64,000 bases of DNA from Symbiodinium natans (GCA_905221605.1 CAJNDS010000247.1:744138-808137), one strand, 5' to 3'. Numbered from the stretch's first letter, positions 48,400-59,699 are shown. Numbers and translations: made by a program. Notes: generated by a model from the sequence alone, not told the origin.

Positions 48400-50855
48400 G
48401 TTTTAGGGAGTCTGGGGCTCTGTCCGGGCATCGTGCCTGAATCACGCCCGTTCTGGTTCGTGGAGTTCGTTGGTCAAATGGGTGGGCGATGACAGCTGCA
48501 TGCTTCAACCTGTGTTCCATGAGTTCTGCTAGCTGAGATGAGCTTTGGACTCTTGGTGGCACGAAGCTCCCTGGAAACTAGTGGCTCCCAGCCTCATGGC
48601 TAGTGAGCATTGTTCAACGACACCCTTTTGTCATCCTTGAATCCCAATCCCAGCCTCCAATCTCCTAAAACGTCCCCACTGCTCCCACCCTGTCACTGAG
48701 GGCTTAGGGCTTTTGAGCCCAACTCATGACAGCAACCATTTCTTGCCTGAGCACGTCTAGTCTGCCGAAAAACCCACAGAATATCAACTGCCATCGAATT
48801 GCTTGCAGTACCTTCCACTTCGTTGTTCTTCAAAGCCTGTGCAAAGCCTGTGCACAACGGAGCTATAGGCCCTACAGTGCGTCGCATCTGGTCTATGGTC
48901 GGTTTCGGCAGCGGAGGCGGCAAGAGTGCTTCCGTTCTTGAAACTCCCGGGTGGGTCAGAATTCCTTTTGCCTGCAGTATTCGGTCAGGTTTCCTTTGTC
49001 ATCTCAGGTTGCCCCTTGCCCGAGAGCCATTGAGAATCCCAAGGCTCCTAAGTCGCATAGCTAAGCAGCTAAGTCGTGAAGCATGGCCTGTGCCGTGGGA
49101 TGTGGGCAGGCCCCGTACATACCAAGACAGAGCTAGTCTGTACCAAGTGCGCTCAGGGGGCACTTGCAGGAGGGTCGTTGCAAGTTCCAAGTAGGGTCGA
49201 TTGCCTTGTGATGGGCAGGGGTGGCGGGGGGGGGGGGGGGGGGGGGGGGGTGCAGTGCTCAGGGAGAAGCCCGAGGATCCGACCAAGGATGTTGCTGACA
49301 TTGCTGCGGCCTCATGAAAGTCGCAATCTGCTTTGGGATTGGGCTCGAAGACTGAATCCTATACAAGCAGCCTTGAAGCCTCATAACCCTCGCTGATTCT
49401 CTTGGCTCCTAGCTAGATCGGCGGTCTGCTCGTGGGCCTGTGTGTTCAAGCTATCCGAATTGGCCACAATGGAAAAGGGCCTAGTGGAATCTACCCTCAA
49501 TGGATACTTAGGAAGGGGATGAGGCATTCATGAACCTAGCATTGTTGCAAGGTCACTGGGACTTTCGGGTTTAGGACCCGAAACCTGAAGTCACACACAA
49601 GCCTTGCCTGGGGGGGGGGGGGGGGGGACCCGAACAAAATGGGGCAGGTTGCAACTGCCTGGATGACCCTGAGGCCTCCAAAACCTCTCAGCCCCAAAAC
49701 CTCCTAGGTGACTGAGCTCCTGGAGCCACCGGCCACAGTGTGAGAACCCGAGAGCTTGGGCGGGTTCTTGTCTTGCGCCTTCTGTTGCGAAGGTCTTGGT
49801 TGACATCTGGTAAGTTCCCTGAGTTTTCATATTGGAGTTTGGGCTTTTGAGTGAGGAGCAGGGTTTATCGAGCCAAGGGGGCTGTCCTGGCTTCGTTTAA
49901 GGCCAGTTTACGGCTGCCGTCGGACTCAACTGGCACAGTAGGGGAGGGGTCTTGCCCACTGACACCACAAGCTGAAAACTAATATAGATCCTGCAGCCCT
50001 CAAATGACACCCATCAAACCCGGTGTCTTTTAAAGGACCCCAAAAGCTTACGCCCGGAGCCCCCATGCGCCCTTTCCGGTCATGAAGGCAGCCACCAGCC
50101 ACAAAGAGCTCCGCAATGGTCCTCGAGTGCCTAGAGGTGCACGAGCTCGTTGGTTTAGGGTCTAGACTTTAGGCTTTAGGAGTTCAAAGTCTGGGTTTAA
50201 CGGTTTTAAGTAGGGTTCTGGAGGGATAAGAGGGGTTTGAGGTCTGAGGCGGGAGCTTTTCATAATGCATGCTGGCTAACCTTTTGGCTTGAAGAGACCC
50301 CCCCCTATGTGCACAGTGCCGTGTCTTAGTTCAGCTTCTAGTTGCTCTGCTTTGGCTTCGCTCCTCTGCATTGTGACGGTTTTCCTGAAGTGTTTGTATT
50401 TGCTACTATGGGAGGCTCTGGAACCTGGACTGGGAATTCCAGGGGTGGTTATGGCAGGCTCCTCCCTACATGCTGAACCCCAACCTCCCCCCCGTGCCCT
50501 AAACTCCAAGCAGCTCCAATCTCTCTACCTCCTGTGCGGCACCTTCCTAGCGTAGAATACGAGACTCCCCAATAGACCTCATCTCCAAAAGGGACTGTAT
50601 TAGAGCCAGTAGAGACTCCCACAAAGATCCAAGAACCTTCCCGTAAAGTTCTATCAAGCCAAGCCCACTGCGAAACCTCCCCAACCCCCAAAACCCGAAG
50701 CCCTTAAAACCACAAGTCCTAGAATGGGTTTACACCCCAAAGAAATCAAATGGTGGTTTAAGTTATGTGCCTGTTTTGGGATATTCCTCACCCTTACAGC
50801 CCTAATAACCCTCGAAGCCATCTTTCCCCCACGAACTTCTCAATCACGTAAACGC
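48400..50855. other. Long unassigned stretch with poly-G runs
   Basis: Poly-G of about 25 at 49226-49250 and about 18 at 49609-49627. Frames such as 48799-49194 and 50289-50555 overlap minus frames. No bracketed exon or foldback was found in about 2.4 kb. Confidence 0.35.
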
Positions 50856-50859
50856 TGAA

Positions 50860-50993
50860 CCCTAAACTATAAACCCTAAACCCTAAACCCCAAACCCTAA
50901 ACCCTAAACCCTAAACCCTAAACCCCAAACCCTAAACCCTAAACCCTAAACCCTAAACCCTAAACCCTAAACCCTAAACCCTAAACCCTAACC
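50860..50993. repeat. Long CCCTAAA array
   Basis: About eighteen units, nearly perfect. Confidence 0.95.
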
Positions 50994-51024
50994 CCCCCCC
51001 GTCTCACTATGGGCCGCAGCGCAG

Positions 51025-51062
51025 GTGGCCCTCGCAAAGTTAGACCGCGAGCCGCCCTGGAG
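51025..51062 (+). CDS. Short exon between inverted arrays
   Basis: After cagcgcag: VALAKLDREPPW, AG|GTGAGC donor at 51063. The frame is open leftwards (LWAAAQ). Confidence 0.45.
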
Positions 51063-51087
51063 GTGAGCTCCGGGCTGAAATGCACGG

Positions 51088-51320
51088 TTTAGGGTTGAGG
51101 GTTTGGGGTTTAGGGTTAGGGTTTAGGGTTTAGGGTTTAGGGTTTATAGTTTAAGGTTTGTGTTGTCGTGTTAGGGGTTCGGGCGTTCGGTTTGGGGTTG
51201 GCAGTTTGTTATGTTGGGGGTTTTGAGGTTGAGAGTTGTAGGTGGTTTGTGGTTTAGGGTTTGGGGATTATAGTTTGGGGTGTGGGGCTTGGGGTTCAGG
51301 ATTTGACTTTTCGGTTGTAG
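51088..51320. repeat. TTTAGGG tract, degenerating rightwards
   Basis: Six good units, then TTTGGGG/GTTGGGG variants. Confidence 0.85.
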
Positions 51321-51839
51321 GTTGAAGGGCTTGAGAAGAAGAACCGCGCCTGCTGCAAGCTTTATACCCACCGAGGAGCAATGAACCAATAACCAGAAGC
51401 TGAATTCCAACTTCTCTTATGAGGCGACTTCTAGACCCTCCCAGACCCCAACACCCTAAACCTCATGAAGCCACACCGCCCACCCAAGATTCAAAATTGC
51501 TTCCATGTCTTGTCAGGGGGTCATCCTGGCTTAGGCGTATGTTTTCAGGCAAAGCAGCCCATGAGACTGAGACCATGGATTAGGGTTGCAAGCCTCCGAT
51601 GCCCATGAGGAGATTTCTTGTTGGGAACCATGTGTGACCTTGGCAATGACTTTAAGTTTACCCTGGCACGCTCTACACCTGGTGCAGTTTGTCATCTGAC
51701 TGCGGTGCCTTGCACGAGGCAACTCTGAAGAACTTGCGTGACCCACCCGGTAGCACATCGGTTCCTGTCCGAAACGACATCACTGCAAAGCGCTAGACGA
51801 ACTGTCACGGTGCAAACACACGGTTAAGATCTCGAGATC

Positions 51840-52277
51840 TTGCTCTTGGAAGCATCTGCGGCATGGTTCAGGAGTCAGAGGTCCATCAGTCAAGTCCACA
51901 GTCTAGCATCTTTGCCGCAGGCTGGCTGGAAGCGGTTTTTTCGATCGCACCGTCAGCTCCATGGTCACGGCTGTCTCAGCCGAGCTTCAGGTACGGTTGC
52001 TTCGTGGGATTCTGCCTATGCTCACGGGTGCTTGCCTTCAGCTGGTGCAGTTCTTTGGTGTTCCTGTCGCGACACCTCCCCCAACCAGGTATTGGAAGGA
52101 GAGTCAAATCTGTTCAGCAAGTTCCTCAAAGTATTTCGCTTGTCATCTTCCTCTTGGCAACATGATGGTGTTCGGATATCCTGCTGGATGCGAAATCACG
52201 AATGCAGACACCATCACCGGAGCCCCTGCCTCGTAGACCTTCGCAGGCGGGTCGCAACAAGCGACCTTGGCTCCTAA
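51840..52277 (+). CDS. Three overlapping open frames, undecided
   Basis: All three forward frames and parts of the minus strand are open for 80-145 codons (for example VAELQVRLLRG-like and HLPLGNMMVFGYPAGC). Probably one or two exons, but frame cannot be chosen. Confidence 0.25.
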   Translation: MLLEASAAWFRSQRSISQVHSLASLPQAGWKRFFRSHRQLHGHGCLSRASGTVASWDSAYAHGCLPSAGAVLWCSCRDTSPNQVLEGESNLFSKFLKVFRLSSSSWQHDGVRISCWMRNHECRHHHRSPCLVDLRRRVATSDLGS

Positions 52278-52469
52278 AGCGCGTGGAGGCCAGGAAACTC
52301 GGTGTCGGGGTGGGGGGTTCGGAGCTTGTGATTTCAATGTCCCGGCAGCTTGCTGACTCTTGGCAGGGACTACGGAGTTGGGTGTCCACAACATATGCCG
52401 CCTTGAAGCGGTATCATTATACGGGAATATGGGGAAAGGTCGGGCTTTGTTTTTGAATCACGATCCCAG

Positions 52470-52550
52470 AGAGCCCAATACCCCTTAGCTAAGGAGTATG
52501 CTCATGAATAGGGTTTAAGGTATGTTCCTGAATTAGTATTGGGCTCCTTG
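52470..52550. mobile_element. Family D foldback element, copy 2
   Basis: AGAGAGCCCAATACCCCTTAGCTAAGG and inverted CCTGAATTAGTATTGGGCTCC. Shorter than copy 1. Confidence 0.62.
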
Positions 52551-52599
52551 AAAGTTGGATTTGTGTCAAAAAATATAGCCCTGATGCGAGTCGCAACGT

Positions 52600-52679
52600 T
52601 GCGAGGCTTCACAAGAGCGTCTCCAGCACCTCTCGTCGCTTCAAGCCGAGGAAGAAGAGAGGCGTCCTGCAGACAAAGG
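52600..52679 (+). CDS. Coiled-coil-like exon candidate
   Basis: EASQERLQHLSSLQAEEEER then RPADK, donor GTTCAA. Leu/Glu heptad-like. Confidence 0.45.
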
Positions 52680-52734
52680 GTTCAAAGGGGGGGTTGGGGA
52701 GGACTTCGGGGGCGTTCTACAGTTCTATAGGGGA

Positions 52735-52790
52735 GGGGGAGGGGGGGGGGGGGGGTACCTATTGTTTTTCGGTGGTGGGTGGAAGGGGGG
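52735..52790. repeat. Poly-G tract
   Basis: Poly-G of about 20 with a second G run. Confidence 0.9.
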
Positions 52791-53230
52791 GGAGGAGTCT
52801 AGCACAGGTACATTCCTTACAGTTTAGGTCCCGAAAGAAGAGCCCATGTGTTCGATCAACCCCCATGTTTGCCCACATTTTTTAAAGATACTGTGATGGC
52901 TCCCAAAATGCTTATAGGTGGAGTTTGGGGATGGCACATAGTGCCATTGTCTTGGCTCCCCGCAATAGATATTGGTACTGTTTACAATGGGGCTCTGATG
53001 AGACGGTCCCGATTGAGAGCAATACAAACGATTCTGAATCATTCAGGTAGCTTGAATTCTGGAATCTGAAGCCGGTGTCCCAGCTTTTACTACGACCCCA
53101 TCGGCCTTGTTCCGCGAGATTCCACAAGATTCAAATGCTCGGGGCCTGTAATGTGAAGTCAGGACTAGCCACAATGGCTTAAGGCTTAGGGAACCTGCTA
53201 CCTATAAAGCCAAAAAAGCCGCGTGCTGCG

Positions 53231-53333
53231 GGTGAGTAATGTAGAGGTCGGAATCATTACCAATAGTATTCACTTCTGGTCCCCTTATAATTAGACTGAA
53301 ACCCTATTCTAATTATTCAGGCCCCTAGATTAG
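53231..53333. mobile_element. Family F foldback element, copy 2
   Basis: TAATGTAGAGGTCGGAATCATTACC and inverted TAATTATTCAGGCCCCTAGATTA. GTGAGTAA lies at its left edge and ATTAG at its right edge, directly before an open exon. Confidence 0.65.
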
Positions 53334-53445
53334 GTCATCGACGGTTTGCGGGCGAGGGCTGAGCTTGCATACCCCTTTCTGCAAGGTGGGCGACCGAAGA
53401 CGCCATCTGCTGCAGCACCCTCGGAGTTCAGGTTTCACAGATCGA
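53334..53445 (+). CDS. Candidate exon directly after the F element
   Basis: VIDGLRARAELAYPFLQGGR then PKTPSAAAPSEFRFHRS, donor GTTTTTGG then TTTAGGG-like DNA. Confidence 0.5.
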
Positions 53446-53714
53446 GTTTTTGGATTTAGGGTGTAAGGTATGTCGGGTTCATGGGAAGTCCTGTGTTTTG
53501 CAAGTGTGCACGGGGCCTTGGATGGCTTTCGGCTGAAGAACTAGTGTGGGGAGGGGGGCGGGGATAGAGGGTTGTTTGGGTTACCTTTGTTGCCGGGGAT
53601 TCACCTTGTGCCTCTTGCCTCTTCGGGCTGACCCGTTCAGACTCACGGAACGCTACCCTGCTAAGCAGGATGCCCACCCTTATGAGTATTTTCTATTTGT
53701 ATATCCTACACAAA

Positions 53715-53790
53715 TAAATGCATATATATATATATCTATATCTATATACATATACATATATAAATATGTGTGTGTATATATACACCTCTT
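53715..53790. repeat. TA-rich microsatellite
   Basis: TATATATCTATATCTATATACATA. Confidence 0.9.
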
Positions 53791-54059
53791 GGTTGGCCTT
53801 CTTCCAAGCCCTTCCTTGTCGTTTCCCCCTCCTTGTCCTTTCTTTGACGACCGGGGATCCTAGTTAAAGCCTCTCGGATTCAGGCTCGGGGCCTGCAGGG
53901 TTTGGGGCTTGCAGAGTCAGAGACACTTCTCGCCGGAGGCCTGAAAGAACCCTAAACCTCAGCACGTACGCAGTAGGAGCTGAGATCAACTTCAAGCACT
54001 GAGCGTTGGTCTTGACAGATCTTCTGAAGCAGGCTCTTTCACAAGTCTTGGTGGCAACT

Positions 54060-54135
54060 TCCCTAAACCCTGAACCCTGAACCTACACCCCGAACCCTAA
54101 ACCCTGAACCCTGAACCCTGAACCCTGAACCCTAA
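54060..54135. repeat. CCCTGAA array
   Basis: CCCTGAA variant of the telomere-type unit, about nine times. Confidence 0.85.
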
Positions 54136-54212
54136 ACTTGAACGACCCGAAGCGCCAAAGTCCCGGATTGGACTCAGATCCTGCTGCCCACATGGGAGCC
54201 GTTCTCATGTCT

Positions 54213-54338
54213 ATATCCCCCCTTGGGGAATTATTTTGTATTTTTGTTTATGTAAAACCCAAGAGGATATTAAGCATATTATTTTTATGAAGGTTCTGAG
54301 GAGAGTAGCGGGCCCCCTCTTGAGGAACCTTCTTATTA
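54213..54338. mobile_element. Family I dispersed element, copy 2
   Basis: Matches 36870-36975 in order of conserved phrases but lacks the long A run. Confidence 0.55.
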
Positions 54339-54465
54339 GGTAGCAGTTGAGATGTTCCCCTCTTCTACTAACACTCCTAAAAAGGGATTATAGTAAGGGG
54401 ATACTCTAACCCCTAGGCCCTATTCATACCCCTTCGTAGAAAGGGGGAACATGCCAAGGTATCAG
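54339..54465. mobile_element. Family C foldback element with target duplication
   Basis: GGTAGCAG at 54339 and GGTATCAG at 54458, 7 of 8 alike, around TTGAGATGTTCCCC...GGGGGAACATGCCAA. Confidence 0.65.
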
Positions 54466-54509
54466 GTATCCGATATGAGGACCCTTTGAAGCAACCCCGA
54501 CACAAACAG

Positions 54510-54557
54510 GCCGAGAGCTGGAGCTGTCCAGGGCAGAGCTGCAAGAGGCATTGGGGG
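54510..54557 (+). CDS. Short helical exon candidate
   Basis: Acceptor cacaaacag, frame RELELSRAELQEALG, donor GTTTTG, then a long TTTTAGGG array. Confidence 0.48.
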
Positions 54558-54575
54558 GTTTTGTCCGAAGTTGGG

Positions 54576-54752
54576 GCAGGGTTTTAGGGTTTTTGGGTTT
54601 TAGGGTTTTAGGGTTTTAGGGTTTTAGCGTTTTAGGGTTTTAGGGTTTTAGGGTTTTAGGGTTTTAGGGTTTTAGGGTTTTAGGGTTTTAGGGTTTTAGG
54701 GTTTTAGGGTTTTAGGGTTTAGCGTCTAGGGCTTAGGGTTTAGGGTTTAGTT
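54576..54752. repeat. TTTTAGGG array
   Basis: 8-base variant repeated about nineteen times, with one AGCG change. Poly-G follows at 54772-54794. Confidence 0.95.
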
Positions 54753-54762
54753 TTTGTTTTTT

Positions 54763-54794
<32 letters not shown>

Positions 54795-54860
54795 GTGTGG
54801 AGGGACGCTCAAGAGGAAACGAGCTCAAAGCGCTGAGGAAGTATGTTAGGAGCATGTCGG
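54795..54860 (+). CDS. Weak basic exon candidate
   Basis: TLKRKRAQSAEE up to GTATGT, a good donor at 54840. Another frame continues (GNELKALRKYVRSMSEPCGP). Confidence 0.3.
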
Positions 54861-55063
54861 AGCCTTGTGGCCCGACGGATCCTCATGACTTCGAGGCCCG
54901 CGACAGGAGCCTTTCGCAAAAATGCAGGTTCCTTTTCACTGCGATCTACAACTGTATAGCGATGCAACAATACCGACTTGAGTAAATCGGCTCCCTCTAT
55001 GGTGGTAGTCTTTGCATACAGGGCTTCGCGATTGAGTAAAAACTTCTTTCATCCGCAACACAG

Positions 55064-55190
55064 GGCGTTTGCTCTGCATGCCATGCCTTACACCCTAATT
55101 CTGATTGGGAGCAGTGCCACTTGTATTTTTGCTTTGGTTGCGCAGCCACATCCTGTGGAAAGTCTTGTTGAGCTGCTGGGTGGCAGCTTT
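55064..55190 (+). CDS. Candidate exon with a membrane segment
   Basis: Acceptor cgcaacacag, frame AFALHAMPYTLILIGSSATC then IFALVAQPHPVESLVELLGG, TGA at 55191. One hydrophobic span near the start. Confidence 0.48.
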
Positions 55191-55369
55191 TGAAGAGCTC
55201 GAATTGACCGGGCTAAGGGTTTAGGTAGGGTTTCCAGAGTGTCAGGTTGAGGGTTGTTTCATGGGGGGGTTTCTCTGGTTCAAGGTGGTTGGATGTTGTG
55301 TCAACGAAGAACTCTAGAGGTTTGACTGTGTCTCACGGCTGTGGCGCTGCCTGTCTCCCGAAACCCGCA

Positions 55370-55506
55370 CCCTACTTGGAGATTCATGGTACTTTATTAA
55401 CCAATTACAAACCCCTTAAGTACCCTCATATGGTTATAAGTACAGTTATAAGTAGAGTACAGTAGATTTATACTTGGTTAATACGCGCAATGAACCGCCA
55501 AGTATA
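55370..55506. mobile_element. Family B foldback element
   Basis: CTACTTGGAGATTCATGGTACTTTATTAACCAATTA with inverted TACTTGGTTAATACGCGCAATGAACCGCCAAGTA. One arm more diverged. Confidence 0.65.
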
Positions 55507-55509
55507 GAC

Positions 55510-56140
55510 CTCGCCGTAAGCCAGGCGGCACGCTGCCAGAGAGTTGAAGAGGAGATTGCCCCATGATCACTCTTGGGGACCAAATACACCCTAGAAGGGT
55601 TTATGCTTCAGATACCTTAATCGGAATTTCGGGTATATGACCCCAATTGGGAAGTGCTATACCCAGTATGAGACCGTTACCGGTTTTGAGGAAAGGCCTC
55701 TCCTTTGCGCAGTTTGTTGGCTATCGAAAGGAAAGTTCACGGCATGACCTACATCTTTATGCACTGCCTTCCACTTCAACTGAATCCCGATATTCTACAA
55801 CAGGGCACGACATGGCCACATACACAGTGACCTAGAGTGGTCACAATCCCATTTAGCCTGATTAGTAAAGGAGTGAACCTCGTTTCTGGGATGACTTGCG
55901 CGTAAACGATGCGACATGACAGAGATTCTGATGCAGACACAGGAAAGGACCACGGATTTGCTGTTCATGATTCCTTTAAATTCCAGCCCTCCTTTCTCCT
56001 GAAGCTTTCAGCACGACACGTTCAGGAGCTGATGCAGACAACACGTGCCACGCTTGAGGCCACACTCTCCTTTGCACCCTGGCCCTGCGGTGAAAGTCTA
56101 AGAAGTTCCTATCTGGGCCACCTAAACCCCTAAACCCCTT
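55510..56140. other. Unassigned
   Basis: Minus frame 55976-56263 and plus frame 55909-56133 overlap. CCCCTAAA at 56120-56140 leads to the next exon. Confidence 0.3.
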
Positions 56141-56147
56141 AACCCAG

Positions 56148-56234
56148 TTCCACATGCATACCAAACAGCAAAGTCTTGCCCCGGGCTCTGAAGCAAACTT
56201 CATGAAACGGATGCAACGGAGATTGAGAGACTTG
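56148..56234 (+). CDS. Candidate exon, 29 codons, phase 0
   Basis: Acceptor taacccag, frame FHMHTKQQSLAPGSEANFMK then RMQRRLRDL, donor GTACTT. Basic helix. Confidence 0.52.
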
Positions 56235-56559
56235 GTACTTATTTGTGAGCCGCGAAGCGACATTGCAAGACTCTGTTCTCCTTAGCACAGGGTCGACTCC
56301 TGCATGCCGCCTCTGGATGGACTTACTTGGCGGTCAAGAGTCGAACATTTTAGGGTTTAAGGCTCAGGGTTCAGGAGCTTTTGGCTCTCATGATTGTATG
56401 CCAACAAGGAATGTTGGGCCGTGTTGTTCCGTGGCTGTTGAGTCTCAGAACGTCACTGTTTTTCAGCCCTCAGCCCTAAGCCAGCCTGAGCCCGCCCGTT
56501 TTACGTCGTGAGGGTTGGTCTCATATGGGCCAATTTTGGCACTCAAGACCATAAACGAG

Positions 56560-56665
56560 CTTACCCTAAAACCCTACAAGCCTAAAACCCTAAAGCCCTA
56601 AAACCCTAAAACCCCAAAACCCTAAAACCTAAAACCCTAAACCCAAAACCCTAAACTCTACAAAC
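56560..56665. repeat. CCCTAAAA/CCCTAAA tract
   Basis: About twelve imperfect units. Confidence 0.85.
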
Positions 56666-56677
56666 CCCTTTGGGCAG

Positions 56678-56744
56678 GCCCTCAAGCAGCGTGCCCATGA
56701 GGCAGAGCAGGTGCGTCTCGAGGCTCGCTGTCGGCAGGGGAAGC
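56678..56744 (+). CDS. Coiled-coil-like exon
   Basis: Acceptor ttgggcag, frame ALKQRAHEAEQVRLEARCRQ then GK, donor C|GTTCAA. Gln/Glu/Arg-rich helix, like the exons at 57066, 59003, 59338 and 60216. Confidence 0.5.
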
Positions 56745-56936
56745 GTTCAACTTGAAGCTGAAGGTACCTAATAGGGCTTATAGGGTTAGAGGGTTTTCAG
56801 GCTTTCGGATGTTTCGGGTAATTGCCTTTCACCCCAAAACAGAGGGTAAGATGTTGTGTGGGTCATTGTTATGTACGGGGGGCTGCTGTGCGACTCCCGC
56901 CTCTCGACGAAGGTCGCCCGCTGGACACAAAGTACC

Positions 56937-57055
56937 CTAAACCCTGAACCCCAAACCCTAAATTAAAAACCCTAAACCCTAAACCCTAACCCCTAACCCC
57001 TAAACCCTAATTAAACCCTAAACCCTCAACCCTCAACCCTCAGCCCTCTACTAAA
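56937..57055. repeat. CCCTAAA/CCCTCAA tract
   Basis: About fifteen imperfect units. Confidence 0.85.
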
Positions 57056-57065
57056 CCGCCCTCAG

Positions 57066-57104
57066 GAGCAGCAGCGGCAGCGCGAGCAACTTCTTGACTG
57101 CAAG
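57066..57104 (+). CDS. Coiled-coil-like exon
   Basis: Acceptor cgccctcag, frame EQQRQREQLLDCK. The frame runs on (DSWAC) to TGA at 57120; AAG|GACTCC would be a GA donor. Confidence 0.45.
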
Positions 57105-57142
57105 GACTCCTGGGCATGTTGACCGAAGGCCACGTAATCTAG

Positions 57143-57207
57143 TTTAGGGTTTAGGGTTTAGGGTTTAGGGTTTTTTAGGGTTTAGGGTTTAGGGTTTAGG
57201 GTTTAGG
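57143..57207. repeat. TTTAGGG array
   Basis: Nine units with one T-rich interruption. Confidence 0.95.
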
Positions 57208-57449
57208 GGTGGTGCTGGGAGTCCATGCGAATCGGCTGTTTGGGTGGGGCCGGGGGGCTGACTTCTGGCTTTTGGGGGGTCACTGGCTTCATGGTATTTA
57301 CGGTGACGTTGAAAAACATGTTATGGGCGTCTTACTCTTCGTACGCCACACCAGCGGAATGGACCGATGCTTCCGTCCAGGCGCATTCATTCCCTATGTA
57401 TTTATCCAAACCCTAGAATCCCGAAACCCAGCAAACCCAAATCCGCAAG

Positions 57450-57575
57450 TTCGTTCGGAAACGTTTTAAGGCCTAAAGGGCTCAAACGCTCCGATGCAAG
57501 GAAAGAAGCGTCAGGACCTGAAGAGTCCCAAGCGGGTCGAAAAATTATTCACACCCGAAGCCGAAGAATCTTAGG
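57450..57575 (+). CDS. Lys/Arg/Glu-rich exon
   Basis: Acceptor aatccgcaag, frame SFGNVLRPKGLKRSDARKEA then SGPEESQAGRKIIHTRSRRI, donor GTTTGGG followed by TTTAGGG (57590-57628). Good bias; the basic patches could be nuclear-localising. Confidence 0.5.
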
Positions 57576-57779
57576 GTTTGGGTTTGGGTTGGGGGTTTAG
57601 GGTTTGTATTAGGGTTTAGGGTTTAGGGCTTAAGGGTACCTACCCAAGATCCTGAAATTCCCGGCCTCCAAACGCCCAGAAGGTCATAATTAAAAACAGC
57701 AGGTCCCAACAACCACAAAGTATGGGTTTGCGACGACCTAGCGGACCTGGCCCACCTGAACCCCGCAACCCAAACTGGT

Positions 57780-58200
57780 GGTTCAAACCGCCCGTATGTA
57801 ACTCTAAGCCCCAAGCCCCGAAACCCTGCATAAACACCACCTAAACAAACCCCAATACCCTAATGACCTAAATACGCCCTTACCCCCTCAACCCGCTAAT
57901 CTCTTAGAGTATTCACATTGTCCGTGAATATGGGCCCTTACAACGGGACCCCCTTACATACCCTTGTATACCCCCATAAAGCCCAAGGCCCATACTTCAG
58001 ACCCCTTTAAACCATGAAACTACAAACCCTAAACCCTTAAATACCCCCTACTGTACTTGGAGGTTCGTGGGTACTTAAAACCACAGTTATAAGTCTACTT
58101 CTCACCTACTTAGGGGACTTAGGGGGTTTATAAGTAGATTTAAAATTAGGGTTAAGCCCTGAACCCTAAACCCTAAACCCTAAACCCTAAACCCTACAAA
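57780..58200. repeat. Degenerate CCCTAAA region with partial B element
   Basis: CCCCAAGCCCC and CCCTAAA units. At 58052-58090 GTACTTGGAGGTTCGTGGGTACTTA is the left arm of family B without a good right arm. Confidence 0.6.
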
Positions 58201-58213
58201 CCCAGAACCCTAG

Positions 58214-58280
58214 AAGGGCGCGAAGCTGTCGCCAGGATGGGCTCCAGCGCCTCCTAGGGAAGCTTAGGCCTGTCTCACGG
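58214..58280 (+). CDS. Candidate exon between inverted tracts
   Basis: Acceptor gaaccctag, frame ARSCRQDGLQRLLGKLRPVS then R, flush with GTTTAGGGG at 58281. Confidence 0.48.
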
Positions 58281-58484
58281 GTTTAGGGGTTAGGGTTTAG
58301 GGTTTCCGGCGAAGGGCGTGGAGAAAGTGTAGGGTTTTTGAGAGTCAGGGTTCTTGGTTTTGGGAAACATCAGATACTCGCATAGGCATTCGGCATGAAG
58401 TGCTTGTGTTAGGTTGTTTCCGGTCGGGTGCAAGCCGGAGTTCGAATCAGTGCCTGCCTGCCTCTGCCGGCTAGTGCCAAGCCT

Positions 58485-58600
58485 AGGTAGGCTCTTGGGA
58501 CATGTTCTATTCTCCCTTAGTGGGTTTAAGAGGATCATAGTCAGGAATATCTTTCAGAGGGGTTCAAGGGCCATCCTAGTAGCACACTGCTATGCCATAG
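58485..58600. repeat. Dispersed repeat J, copy 2
   Basis: Matches 4130-4245 (see that entry). Confidence 0.5.
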
Positions 58601-58833
58601 TAAGGTCATGTGCATCACGGCTTGAGCTTCAAGACGTTCAGCCAGAGCCTGAAAAGACCTGAAACAACCCCTACCTGATCCAGCAAGATTAGGACCGGGA
58701 GCAGGCCCTTTTTCCCTTTTTTAAGGGTTGGGGTTCCCTTATAATCCCTGGTAAAACTAAGAAGGGCGCCCTGTTTCTTCCTAGGTTACTCCCGGGTCTA
58801 GAAGAGTTCGCGAAAGCAGCTAGCACTTCCTAG

Positions 58834-58895
58834 GGAGCCGCAATCGTCGCTGATCTGAGCTCCAAGAATTTCATGATGACCCCAAACGCTACAGG
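58834..58895 (+). CDS. Candidate exon
   Basis: Acceptor cacttcctag, frame GAAIVADLSSKNFMMTPNAT, donor GTTTAGGG flush with the array. Confidence 0.5.
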
Positions 58896-58981
58896 GTTTA
58901 GGGTTTAGGGTTTAGGGTTTAGGGTTTAGGGTTTAGGGTTTAGGGTTTAGGGTTTAGGGTTTAGGGTTTAGGGTTTAGGGC
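58896..58981. repeat. Perfect TTTAGGG array
   Basis: Twelve units. Confidence 0.97.
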
Positions 58982-59002
58982 CCTCAACCCCAAGCGCTCA
59001 AG

Positions 59003-59116
59003 CGAAGCACTCCCTTGAAACCCGAAGCCGCGAGGGAGGAGTATGATCAAGATGTGAGCAAGCTCACAGAGGTGAACGAAGAGGTGCCGCACTCTGGTTG
59101 TGGAATGGTTCTGGGG
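59003..59116 (+). CDS. Coiled-coil-like exon with strong bias
   Basis: RSTPLKPEAAREEYDQDVSK then LTEVNEEVPHSGCGMVL, donor before GTTTAGGGG. Two thirds of codons begin with a purine. Acidic helix. Confidence 0.55.
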
Positions 59117-59212
59117 GTTTAGGGGTTTAGGGGTCTAGGGGTTTAGGGGTCTAGGGGTCTAGGGGTCTAAGGGTCTAGGGGTTTAGTAGGGGTTTAGGGG
59201 TTTAGGGGTTCT
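59117..59212. repeat. TTTAGGGG/TCTAGGGG array
   Basis: About eleven 8-base units. Confidence 0.95.
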
Positions 59213-59337
59213 GGGTTTGTTCGTGCGATTCGGGCTTTAAAGCTGTGGGCGTAACTATAGTTGCGCAAGTTCCCATTCCGAGTACTGGTTGTACTACCTT
59301 TTCATGTGCTCGGCAGGAGGTGGGAGGGTTTTTCAAG

Positions 59338-59435
59338 GCGCCTCTGCAATGAAGGAGAAGAAGCTGGAGTACGAACGCGAGCTCACCATGCTCGAGGCCG
59401 CGGCCCTCCTGTTGCCATTTCAGCGAGACCCTATT
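59338..59435 (+). CDS. Coiled-coil-like exon
   Basis: Acceptor gtttttcaag, frame SAMKEKKLEYERELTMLEAA then ALLLPFQRDPI, TAG at 59436. TTTAGGG at 59455-59488. Confidence 0.52.
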
Positions 59436-59699
59436 TAGGGGATAGGTTGTGGGTTTTAGGGTTTAGGGTTTAGGGTTTAGGGTTTGGGGTTGGCCAATCC
59501 CCTTGTTTTGTTCAACGCTCCCCTGCGATTACAGACCTTCCGCGAACCGTTTGTATTCAGGTTGCGAATCTTGCGGTAGAAGACGCCATGGCTTCGGACG
59601 CCATCGCAGCACCGTCTGTGACTACGCGAACTTTTCTTGCCGCCCCAACCTAGTGGCCACGGCCAAACTGTGTATAGCCTCCGCCCATCCGTGCAAGGA

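Noticed and set aside
58425-58460. GTTCGAATC as a tRNA T-arm
   Set aside because: The bases around it do not form a five-pair stem and no anticodon arm fits upstream.
58896-58981. TTTAGGG arrays as evidence of a chromosome end
   Set aside because: Arrays occur in both orientations across the whole window with coding-looking DNA on each side, so they are interstitial.
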